The notes beneath the pieces are model-generated. The model was not told where the DNA came from, did no database searches, and saw nothing but the letters and a program-made list of their open reading frames with translations. Made by a program: the position numbers and the translations under genes. Source: Methanobacteriota archaeon (GTDB lineage: Archaea; Thermoplasmatota; Poseidoniia; Poseidoniales; Poseidoniaceae). From it: a DNA stretch of 5,343 bases. Positions 1 to 5,264 of the stretch are shown here, in pieces. The stretch's first letter is position 1. Each line of letters begins with the position of its first letter. Location: NCBI GenBank assembly GCA_018645535.1, contig JABGWN010000275.1, positions 1 to 5,343 of the forward strand, written 5' to 3'.

Positions 1-139
1 CTGTAACAACACAGCAGACGGTGTGAGACCCTCGATCGTTTTCATCGGTATTACAACAACCGTCTCGATACCAGCCTGTTTTCGGATCGTTTGAACACGT
101 CTGCAGTTCAGTTCCAAGGACGTTTACTGATGGGTTCAT
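1..139 (-). CDS. DUF2237-family protein, N-terminal 46 codons (cut by the window edge)
   Basis: The gene reads leftward from an ATG whose complement is CAT at 137-139 and stays open to position 1, giving 46 whole codons. The peptide begins MNPSVNVLGTELQTCS and continues with GWYRDGCCNT and GSHTVCCVVT. I recognise these as the conserved N-terminal blocks of the DUF2237 (COG3651) family, which usually read roughly NVLG-x-x-L-x-x-C, GxxRDGCCxT and GSHTVCAxMT. Members are small proteins of about 120-130 residues from bacteria, haloarchaea and plants. Their biochemical role is not established. Five cysteines are visible (residues 15, 28, 29, 42, 43), of which 15, 28, 29 and 42 fall in the conserved blocks; metal or redox chemistry is possible but is inference. 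A GGGAGG site lies just before the ATG. It is divergent from the TerB-like pair. Family assignment is confident; the C-terminal half is outside the window. Confidence 0.85.
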   Translation of the reverse strand, partial: MNPSVNVLGTELQTCSNDPKTGWYRDGCCNTDENDRGSHTVCCVVT

Positions 140-263
140 GTTCCTCCCATCTAGTTCACACCTTTCAAGAATGCTCTGGCCCCTAGAAACCGACTCAAAC
201 TTCGCCATTTTTTCCATCTAGGAAGCGAGAGGTTCTTGATGGAGAAGCGCGGGTGTATGCCAC
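140..263. other. Divergent intergenic region between the DUF2237 gene and the first TerB-like gene
   Basis: These 124 bases must hold the promoters of both flanking genes. I see no convincing TATA box in either direction; the nearest AT-rich run is the T-tract at 208-213. The 8-mer CCATCTAG occurs at 147-154 and again at 214-221, and CTAG occurs a third time at 183-186. The second copy lies in an imperfect palindrome, TTCC-ATCTA-GGAA. These could be regulator sites, but short repeats like this also arise by chance. A minus-strand open frame crosses this region into the TerB-like gene (151-339), but it has no ribosome site and no recognisable family. Confidence 0.4.
142..148 (-). promoter_or_regulatory. 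Shine-Dalgarno site for the DUF2237 gene
   Basis: Read on the minus strand, the sequence is GGGAGGAAC followed directly by ATG. The GGAGG core matches the complement of the 16S rRNA 3' end. The spacing to the start codon is short, about 3-4 bases. It fixes the start at position 139 and is one of the two clearest ribosome sites in the window. Confidence 0.6.
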
Positions 264-698
264 ATGCTACCAGATACACTGCATAAATTACCTCGCGATG
301 AACGATTTGCTTATGCTCGACTTCTTGCATACATGGCACGTGTAGACAACGAAATTACAGTTGATGAGTTAGCAATGTTTGAACAAAGAATCGGCACTGC
401 TCTTCTTTCTCCCAATCAGCGAGATGAACTAAGGTTGGCCCTAAAGAACCCTCCAACCCTCGAAGAATGTCTCGAAGGCCTTGGCCCAGAATCTGGTCGC
501 CTCGCCTTGCGTGATGCTTTACTCATGGCTACTGCAGATGGGTCTATTGACGGCGACGAGTTTGACGTTCTACAAGAAATTGCAGACCACCTTGGACTTG
601 CTGAAAACGCAGTGAATGAACTCATTGACTGGGCGAAAATAGGCTATCGATGGATGGAAGATGGCATTGAATTACTCAATAAACTTCAGCAAGGTTGA
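264..698 (+). CDS. TerB-like (tellurite-resistance TerB family) protein, first of a tandem pair
   Basis: A 144-residue, all-helical-looking acidic protein with no signal peptide or membrane segment, so probably cytosolic. Two related segments carry the TerB signature of a helix followed by an acidic turn: YARLLAYMARVDNEI around residues 17-31 (D28, E30, E35), and LLMATADGSIDGDE around residues 86-99 (D92, D96, D98, E99). TerB-family domains often carry such conserved acidic residues, suggested to bind metal; the exact role is unknown. ATG 264 is the only ATG available, because an in-frame TGA lies at 237-239. The sole candidate ribosome site, GGAG at 241-244, is too distant, so the transcript may have a short leader or none. 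The next gene is a paralog starting 5 bases after this stop, so the two are almost certainly co-transcribed. An older DUF533-like or EF-hand-like reading is possible, but TerB fits better. Confidence 0.7.
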   Translation: MLPDTLHKLPRDERFAYARLLAYMARVDNEITVDELAMFEQRIGTALLSPNQRDELRLALKNPPTLEECLEGLGPESGRLALRDALLMATADGSIDGDEFDVLQEIADHLGLAENAVNELIDWAKIGYRWMEDGIELLNKLQQG

Positions 699-703
699 TC
701 GGT

Positions 704-1153
704 ATGTTTTGCGACGATGTCGCCAATCTAGATGCGAGTGAGCGCTCACGTTATGCGGATTTGCTTGTTCTTATCGCTGCAGCAGATGGTGAACTTGTCC
801 GCGAAGAAATACAAGTTCTCGAGGGTTTAATGGGGCGGGCTATGGTTCATCCCGAAGCAAGAACATCAATTCGCAAGGGGCTTCATGACACGCATCGGCT
901 ATCGAATCTACTGAAAAACGCTGAGGTTCAAACTTTACGCTTTGTCTTGAGAGACGGGGCCTTATTAGCGGCTGCTGATGGAGATTATGATAAGCGAGAA
1001 GTGAGAATTCTCAAGCAAATTGCTAATAAAGCAGAGATTTCAAATGATGAATTAAAACAAATTTTTGACTGGGTTTCGAATGGATGGGAATGGCACCAGA
1101 CCGCAAGCAGTGTTCTGAATTTATCGGCTTCTAAGCAAAACACGCTAGAATGA
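704..1153 (+). CDS. TerB-like protein, second of the tandem pair
   Basis: A 149-residue protein that aligns with its upstream neighbour from residue 1 to about 140 with no gap. I count about 42 identities by hand, roughly 30%. Shared landmarks at identical residue numbers include E13-R14, Y17-A18, D28, E30, E35, G44, P50, L82-R83-D84, A91-D92-G93, D96, E99, D122-W123, G127 and W130. The acidic TerB segments are IAAADGE (24-30) and AAADGDYDKRE (89-99). A TTG at 695 overlapping the previous stop would add three residues. I prefer ATG 704 because it puts both paralogs in the same register from the first residue and leaves AAGG at 691-694 about nine bases upstream as a weak ribosome site. Likely cytosolic and co-expressed with the first copy. 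The pair may form a heterodimer (inference). The C-terminal tail after residue 140 is unique and polar. Confidence 0.7.
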   Translation: MFCDDVANLDASERSRYADLLVLIAAADGELVREEIQVLEGLMGRAMVHPEARTSIRKGLHDTHRLSNLLKNAEVQTLRFVLRDGALLAAADGDYDKREVRILKQIANKAEISNDELKQIFDWVSNGWEWHQTASSVLNLSASKQNTLE

Positions 1154-1206
1154 AAGGTTTCATGATTTTGACAGGCACATTCAAACCATGATTGAATACC
1201 CACTGA

Positions 1207-3216
1207 ATGGGGCGGACTATGCAAAACGGTGTCAGTGGATGGTATGCAAGATTAGATCGATGTCTTAATGACAGAGCAGAGCAAATCAATATTTGGCTGG
1301 CTGCGTGGGAAGAATCTCTGAAAACCCATCAACCAATTGCCGCTTTATTACCTGAAGATTGGCCAACACTTCCTGCGAATCTTTTGACTGACCCTGGACA
1401 TGTCCTCGACCATCTGCTTGCTCGTCACGATGCAGAATCTGATGGCCGCTCACCTCGTGGAGCACATCCGACTCCTCCACGTCTCGCAGATTCTGTGATC
1501 TCCTCAGAAATGCTTGAAACAACGATTCAACCAAAGGTCAAGAAACAAACAACAAACATGCATCTTGCAGACCTTCCTCCTGGCTTCCAGAAGCATATCA
1601 AGAAACTAAACTTCCCTCCTGCTGAAGAAGAAGTTACACTCGACAGTGATGCTCTTGAGGCAGTTGAACGAGGCGAAAGAACCAGCAGTGGAATCCCTCT
1701 CCCATTCTCAGACATGTCGTGTGGCGGCGGTATTTTCCACGCTCGAATGCTTCGAAAGCACAGTGAATTATTCGAAGGACAGGATGCTGAGTTGAAGAAG
1801 GAAGACACCCTACGTTTATTCAGAGGATTCCAATTAATCGATGTTGATTCACTTGTCGTTGAATCGACAAAGAAGCGGCTTCTGCTTGAATCGATTCGAT
1901 TAGAACTTGTTTCTATGAGTGGGGAACAAGAAGGAAAGGTTGCTCGCAAAGATGTCGAGCAAATCCTTGAAGAAAACGTCGTTTGTTCGGATGCCCTCCA
2001 ACACGATTGGCCATGGGCTCAGTCTCCTCGCCTGATAATTGCAAATCCTCCTTGGTTGAGAATTAAAGATCGTTTTAGAGGCATGGAAGATGGTTCTCAG
2101 CGCAGAAAAGATCTCAGTGAAACCCTAAGGAATCTAAAGAACGATGACGGTCCACGATTCTCGACAATGAGAGGAAATGTCAACCTCTACAGGCTTTTTA
2201 TTGAACGTGGAATGCAAATCCTCAGTGAAACTGGTCAAATGCGAGTTGTTGCTCCTGATAGTTTGCTTCGCGAACAATCCTCTCACCCACTAAGAAAATT
2301 ACTTGTTGAGAAGCATTCATGGAGAGAAGTATGGGCAATCGAAGAAGCAAACCTTCTCTTCCCTGGTATGACACAAGGTGTCGCTATATTGGGAATCTCT
2401 TCAAGACCTCATGGTACTGAAACACTCAATGTAATCGGCCCCGTAACACGTTCTGATCTACGAAGAGTTGGAACTGGTTTGTCTTCACGTGTACCGTCAT
2501 TTGCCCTTCCAATAACTCGGTGGGTTCAATGGGCTCGCAACACATGGGCAGTTCCAAGACTCCCTCGAGACCAAATTGAGCGTAAACATATTCTCAATAT
2601 CCTCGACAACATGTCTGAATTGCCTCGTCTTGGTGACCGTGATCACTGGCTTGCAACGCAAGAACAAACTGTCAAGGTCCGCGTCGGTGAAATCGACCAA
2701 ACAGCTCATTCAAGCAACATCACAAGCTGGGACAAGGCAAGAGCCTCTCGCCCATTCATTCGTGGAGTTCACTTTACAGAAGACGAAGATGGCTCGGTTT
2801 ACATCCGCCATCCTGCATTCCGTAAGGACATCCCCTCCCGTGCAAATGAGCGTCAACTTGCCATGTGGTCAGGAGTTACTGAAATTCAATCATATGGGCC
2901 TCGCCTTGCATGTCAAGCCATCGTTAATGCTCATCAAGAGCGAAGGCTTCGCTGGGCTGTCATTCCAAAGGGCTGTATCCTTGGAAATAGCGTCAACCAT
3001 ATCGAGATGAACCAAGTGATTCTTAACCGTCTTACTGCAACGAAAGGAAATCTCGAAAATGCTCTCGAGTGGATGTGTCAACAACTCAATCAACGAGATC
3101 TTGATGACTGGGCAAAGGCATGGTCTGCAAACAATAACGTAAACAATTACGAATTAGAGATGCTCCCTCTCCAATTAGACGCTGTCAACGAAGTGTCTGG
3201 AATCATGATGGACTGA
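1207..3216 (+). CDS. N6-adenine DNA methyltransferase, Eco57I/type IIG-like, no nuclease domain seen
   Basis: Predicted to transfer a methyl group from S-adenosylmethionine to adenine N6 in a specific DNA site. The gamma-class motifs appear in order in this 669-residue protein: motif X GAHPTP (85-90), motif I DMSCGGGIF (169-177), motif II LIDVD (210-214), motif III CSDALQ (260-265), catalytic motif IV NPPW (280-283), GNVNLYRLF (323-331), and VVAPDSLLRE (347-356). The last 200 or so residues, ending in a NNYELEMLPLQ stretch, resemble a target-recognition region. The first 84 residues are predicted helical, with no PD-(D/E)XK motif that I can see. About 80 residues separate motifs X and I, more than usual, suggesting an insertion. 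An in-frame TGA at 1204-1206 limits the start to ATG 1207 or ATG 1219; 1219 follows GGGGCGG and is a real alternative. It lies 53 bases after the TerB-like pair on the same strand, so may share its transcript. No restriction partner is visible. Confidence 0.85.
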   Translation: MGRTMQNGVSGWYARLDRCLNDRAEQINIWLAAWEESLKTHQPIAALLPEDWPTLPANLLTDPGHVLDHLLARHDAESDGRSPRGAHPTPPRLADSVISSEMLETTIQPKVKKQTTNMHLADLPPGFQKHIKKLNFPPAEEEVTLDSDALEAVERGERTSSGIPLPFSDMSCGGGIFHARMLRKHSELFEGQDAELKKEDTLRLFRGFQLIDVDSLVVESTKKRLLLESIRLELVSMSGEQEGKVARKDVEQILEENVVCSDALQHDWPWAQSPRLIIANPPWLRIKDRFRGMEDGSQRRKDLSETLRNLKNDDGPRFSTMRGNVNLYRLFIERGMQILSETGQMRVVAPDSLLREQSSHPLRKLLVEKHSWREVWAIEEANLLFPGMTQGVAILGISSRPHGTETLNVIGPVTRSDLRRVGTGLSSRVPSFALPITRWVQWARNTWAVPRLPRDQIERKHILNILDNMSELPRLGDRDHWLATQEQTVKVRVGEIDQTAHSSNITSWDKARASRPFIRGVHFTEDEDGSVYIRHPAFRKDIPSRANERQLAMWSGVTEIQSYGPRLACQAIVNAHQERRLRWAVIPKGCILGNSVNHIEMNQVILNRLTATKGNLENALEWMCQQLNQRDLDDWAKAWSANNNVNNYELEMLPLQLDAVNEVSGIMMD

Positions 3217-3238
3217 TTACTGGTGCGTTCACAGCCTC

Positions 3239-3322
3239 ATGCAAACAGACGAATTGGAATTCAACCAATACGATGTTTTATATCACGAACCCCGCCACAA
3301 AAGAATGCGTAAGCAATCATAG
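3239..3322 (+). CDS. Possible 27-residue small ORF between the methyltransferase and THEP1 genes
   Basis: An ATG at 3239 opens a 27-codon frame ending at TAG 3320-3322. The peptide is hydrophilic, acidic at its N-terminus (MQTDELEFN) and strongly basic at its C-terminus (RHKRMRKQS). Its stop codon overlaps the AGGAG ribosome site of the THEP1 gene, an arrangement that would suit translational coupling. Against it: no clear ribosome site precedes the ATG, a 27-codon open frame is expected by chance fairly often, and a TATA-like element lies inside the frame. I do not recognise a family. Treat as a candidate only. Confidence 0.2.
   Translation: MQTDELEFNQYDVLYHEPRHKRMRKQS
3276..3283 (+). promoter_or_regulatory. 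Archaeal-type TATA box for the THEP1 gene
   Basis: TTTTATAT at 3276-3283 is the best TATA-like sequence in the window. It lies in the 117-base gap before the THEP1 start. With the usual archaeal TATA-to-start spacing, transcription would begin near 3306-3310, giving a leader of about 25 bases that contains the AGGAG site. No purine-rich BRE is obvious upstream. This suggests that THEP1 starts a new transcription unit separate from the methyltransferase gene. Confidence 0.5.
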
Positions 3323-3325
3323 GAG
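3321..3325 (+). promoter_or_regulatory. Shine-Dalgarno site for the THEP1 gene
   Basis: AGGAG lies eight bases before ATG 3334, a standard sequence and spacing. It supports that ATG as the start, which also places the P-loop at the N-terminus as expected for the family. Confidence 0.7.
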
Positions 3326-3333
3326 AGTCACGT

Positions 3334-3915
3334 ATGGGCATTCATCCTAAGATTGGCATCACTGGTTTACCAAGAAGCGGTAAATCTGCTGTTATGGAAA
3401 AAGTTCTATCCATGCTCAAGGAAGAGCGAACTCGTGAACTCGCTGCAAGAAATTCTGGTACTGAAACAGAAATTATTGGCGGGATATGCACCGAACCAAT
3501 CCTCGATGGAAGTGAGCGTTTAGGCTACAGTGTTCGTAACATCGTAACAGGTGAAACCGCAACGATTGCTCACAAGGAAATTGATTCAAGATTGCGTGTC
3601 CTCGGATATGGCCTTGATACAGAAGGCCTAGAGAAAGTTGCAGTACCCGCTATCGAATTCGCAATCGAGCATTGTGAAGTAATTGTGATTGATGAGATTG
3701 GTAAATTTGCCGTTGAATCAGAAGCCTTCGTCAATGCCGTACGAAGTGCACTTGAAGTTGACAAGCCTACACTTCTTACTCTTCACAAGAAAAGCCGCCA
3801 CCCATTGTTACAGGATATTCGTCGTCGAGACGATGGGCGTATTCTCGAAGTGACTCCTGTCAACAGAGCCCTTCTACCTTACAAGATTCACAAGTTGATG
3901 CGTGAGACCTACTGA
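3334..3915 (+). CDS. THEP1-type nucleoside-triphosphatase (P-loop NTPase)
   Basis: A 193-residue cytosolic P-loop NTPase close to the usual THEP1 length. The Walker A motif is GLPRSGKS (11-18, K17). GGICTEP (49-55) corresponds to the family GxxTxE block after the first helix, and the following R-x-GYSVRNI stretch also matches. Walker B is VIVIDEIGKF (116-125, D120, E121), the DEIGK signature of THEP1. VTPVNRALLP (173-182) matches the conserved late NR segment. Characterised members hydrolyse NTPs slowly and with broad specificity; the cellular role is not settled, and nucleotide or RNA-related roles have been suggested. The ATG is supported by AGGAG eight bases upstream. It has its own TATA-like box. 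The next gene follows after 40 bases on the same strand. Family assignment is strong. Confidence 0.92.
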   Translation: MGIHPKIGITGLPRSGKSAVMEKVLSMLKEERTRELAARNSGTETEIIGGICTEPILDGSERLGYSVRNIVTGETATIAHKEIDSRLRVLGYGLDTEGLEKVAVPAIEFAIEHCEVIVIDEIGKFAVESEAFVNAVRSALEVDKPTLLTLHKKSRHPLLQDIRRRDDGRILEVTPVNRALLPYKIHKLMRETY

Positions 3916-3923
3916 TTGCGCTG

Positions 3924-3932
3924 GATTCATAC
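3924..3932 (+). promoter_or_regulatory. Candidate promoter element GATTCATAC before the two-helix membrane protein gene
   Basis: The 9-mer GATTCATAC lies 24 bases before ATG 3956. The same 9-mer recurs at 4295-4303 before gcvH. At 24-32 bases upstream it sits where a TATA box would be if this gene has a leaderless transcript, and no good ribosome site precedes the ATG. It is a poor match to a classical TATA box, so the call is tentative. Confidence 0.25.
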
Positions 3933-3955
3933 AGACAACGCTCTTGGTCACTACT

Positions 3956-4282
3956 ATGACGCCAGCAGAACGTGCCAAGAAACTTCTCTTGGGAACTGGA
4001 TTATGCCTGGTATTTGTTTTTGCAATCGGACTTTCAAATGATCGATTCAGCCTCAACACATTAGATATTGGATGGCTCTTTCTCATCTTTGGAATAATTA
4101 TGATTGGCCTTAGTTTTACCAACGGAAGTTTCTCTTCTCGATTTCCAGATGAGTCGGATGAAGAAATGACTGACAGAGTTCAGGATGATGTCACTGAGAC
4201 GAAGCGGGAAGCAGACGTTGGAGATGCTTGGGCATCATTAGAACATAATGTTCTTACAAACGAATTGACTGAATCTGAATAG
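3956..4282 (+). CDS. Small two-helix membrane protein with acidic C-terminal tail, function unknown
   Basis: From ATG 3956 the product has 108 residues. Two hydrophobic helices are clear: about residues 10-26 (LLLGTGLCLVFVFAIGL) and 38-54 (IGWLFLIFGIIMIGLSF), separated by a short polar loop. The basic start (AERAKK) and the positive-inside rule suggest both ends are cytosolic, though the long tail (about 64-108) is strongly acidic and has no evident domain. The frame is open further upstream, allowing a GTG at 3902 or TTG at 3944. I reject 3902 because it overlaps the THEP1 end and adds 18 residues that do not look like a natural N-terminus; ATG 3956 leads directly into the basic segment before the first helix. 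I do not recognise a family. Position after THEP1 and before gcvH gives no functional clue. Confidence 0.6.
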   Translation: MTPAERAKKLLLGTGLCLVFVFAIGLSNDRFSLNTLDIGWLFLIFGIIMIGLSFTNGSFSSRFPDESDEEMTDRVQDDVTETKREADVGDAWASLEHNVLTNELTESE

Positions 4283-4294
4283 GCAAAAGCGGTT

Positions 4295-4303
4295 GATTCA
4301 TAC
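4295..4303 (+). promoter_or_regulatory. Candidate promoter element GATTCATAC before gcvH
   Basis: The second copy of GATTCATAC starts 41 bases and ends 33 bases before the gcvH ATG, inside the 53-base gap after the membrane-protein gene. If it acts as a weak TATA element, the transcript would have a leader of roughly 5-10 bases. GGAG at 4317-4320 is too far from the ATG (15 bases) to be a good ribosome site. Confidence 0.25.
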
Positions 4304-4335
4304 CCTACCTCTGCTTGGAGTAGAATGGTAAGACT

Positions 4336-4719
4336 ATGAGTGAAATTCCTGCTGAGTTATATTACACAAAAGAACATGAATGGATTCGAATGGATGGGGA
4401 CATCGCCACTATCGGAATTACTGATCACGCACAAGATGCTTTGACGGACATTGTTTACATTGAACTTCCAGAAGAAGGAGATGTTCTCGACGACATGGGC
4501 GAATTCGCTATTGTTGAATCCGTAAAATCCGCATCTCCAATTTTTGCACCACTTGCAGGAGAACTTACCGCAGTAAACATCGAACTGGAGGATGCTCCAG
4601 AACTCATGAATACCAGTCCCTATGGAGATGGTTGGATCGTTCAAATGCGCTTGTCAAACCCAGATGCTGTATCTGGACTCATGTCTGCTGATGATTACCG
4701 CAGTATGATTGGCGAGTGA
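4336..4719 (+). CDS. gcvH: Glycine cleavage system H protein (lipoyl carrier)
   Basis: A 127-residue H protein of full family length. It carries the methylamine group of glycine on a lipoyl arm between the P, T and L proteins of the glycine cleavage complex. The N-terminal block YYTKEHEWI (9-17), the ITDHAQDALTDIVYIELPEEG block (28-48), the lipoylation site in VESVKSASP with K64 as the modified lysine, and the C-terminal block LMNTSPYGDGWIVQM are all present and in order. The start at ATG 4336 matches the family N-terminus. No other glycine-cleavage gene is in the window, so P and T must be encoded elsewhere. In many archaea and bacteria free H protein can also serve lipoate metabolism. The stop overlaps the start of the ribonuclease HI gene by four bases, implying one transcript and coupled translation. 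Confidence 0.96.
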   Translation: MSEIPAELYYTKEHEWIRMDGDIATIGITDHAQDALTDIVYIELPEEGDVLDDMGEFAIVESVKSASPIFAPLAGELTAVNIELEDAPELMNTSPYGDGWIVQMRLSNPDAVSGLMSADDYRSMIGE

Positions 4720-5264
4720 ATACATTGCCAGAACCGACTCGACTTACATTGTATGTCGATGGGTCGTGTGACGGAAATCAGAATGTTGATGCAGAAACGC
4801 CAGCGGGTTGGGGTTTTGTCGTCATATTGGGCGATTCTGGTCTAGGCCGTGGTAGCGGAGATGTTGTGACGGAATTGCATGGCCCTGTGGTCACATCCTC
4901 ATCTGAACCTGAATTCATTGGCGCTGAAGTCGGATCAAATAATACGGCTGAACTTTCAGGCTTTTTTGCGGCCCTTCGTTGGCTTCTCACTGAAGAAAAT
5001 GATGACCCTGTTCGTATTCGCGCAGATAGCCAATACGCTGGAAACATAGCAGCTGGGGCCTGGAAGGCGAAGGCAAATCGTGAACTAGCGGCACGTGTAC
5101 AGACATTATGGAATGAAGTTGCATCGATGAGAGACTTGTCTTGGGACCATGTCAGAGCACATCGTGGACATCGTTGGAATGAGCGAGCAGATCACTTAGC
5201 AAAACGAGCCATGCGACGAGAACGTCCAGAACCACTTACGTTCTGGAAACCTGGTCAAGATTGA
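4716..5264 (+). CDS. rnhA: Ribonuclease HI
   Basis: Cleaves the RNA strand of RNA-DNA hybrids, for example at primers and R-loops. The 182-residue protein has the RNase H fold motifs in order: YVDGSCDGN (D15), NNTAELSGFFAALRWL (E79), IRADSQYAGN (D104) and VRAHRGHRWNERADHLA (H149, D159). The catalytic D-E-D-D set and the helper histidine are all present. Compared with the E. coli enzyme, D15 to E79 is about 26 residues longer, giving a Gly/Ser/acidic insertion around residues 39-70. The D104 to H149 stretch is about nine residues shorter, so the basic protrusion is reduced. The start is GTG 4716, overlapping the gcvH stop as GTGA. No ATG occurs in frame before the first active-site block; TTG 4725 is the only close alternative. 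Ten bases at its 3' end overlap a convergent frame. Confidence 0.92.
   Translation: MNTLPEPTRLTLYVDGSCDGNQNVDAETPAGWGFVVILGDSGLGRGSGDVVTELHGPVVTSSSEPEFIGAEVGSNNTAELSGFFAALRWLLTEENDDPVRIRADSQYAGNIAAGAWKAKANRELAARVQTLWNEVASMRDLSWDHVRAHRGHRWNERADHLAKRAMRRERPEPLTFWKPGQD

Noticed and set aside
151..339. A 62-codon minus-strand open frame across the divergent gap and the first TerB-like gene
   Set aside because: It starts inside the TerB-like gene, has no ribosome site, and ends next to the DUF2237 ribosome site; the TerB-like reading is backed by its paralog.
695..703. TTG 695 as the start of the second TerB-like gene
   Set aside because: ATG 704 gives the same N-terminal register as the paralog and leaves room for a weak ribosome site; TTG would abut that site.
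1188..1268. A 26-residue open frame starting just before the methyltransferase gene
   Set aside because: It overlaps the methyltransferase start in another frame with no ribosome site. I considered a frameshifted true N-terminus, but the zero frame already gives a continuous helical N-terminal region.
1527..1949. A 140-codon minus-strand open frame inside the methyltransferase gene
   Set aside because: It is antisense to the SAM-binding region of a clearly real gene, its product is rich in Ser, Arg and Cys with no recognisable motif, and no ribosome site precedes it.
2576..3010. A 144-codon plus-strand open frame overlapping the methyltransferase C-terminal region
   Set aside because: It lies in another frame of the same strand inside a gene whose own frame is continuous and ends in a plausible recognition domain; the alternative product resembles no family.
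264..3216. A complete restriction-modification, BREX or DISARM-type defence locus
   Set aside because: Only the methyltransferase is identifiable. There is no nuclease, helicase, phosphatase, protease or ATPase partner in the window, and THEP1 appears to have its own promoter.
3902..3955. GTG 3902 as the start of the two-helix membrane protein
   Set aside because: It overlaps the THEP1 end by 14 bases and adds 18 residues without a clear feature; ATG 3956 leads straight into the basic segment and first helix.
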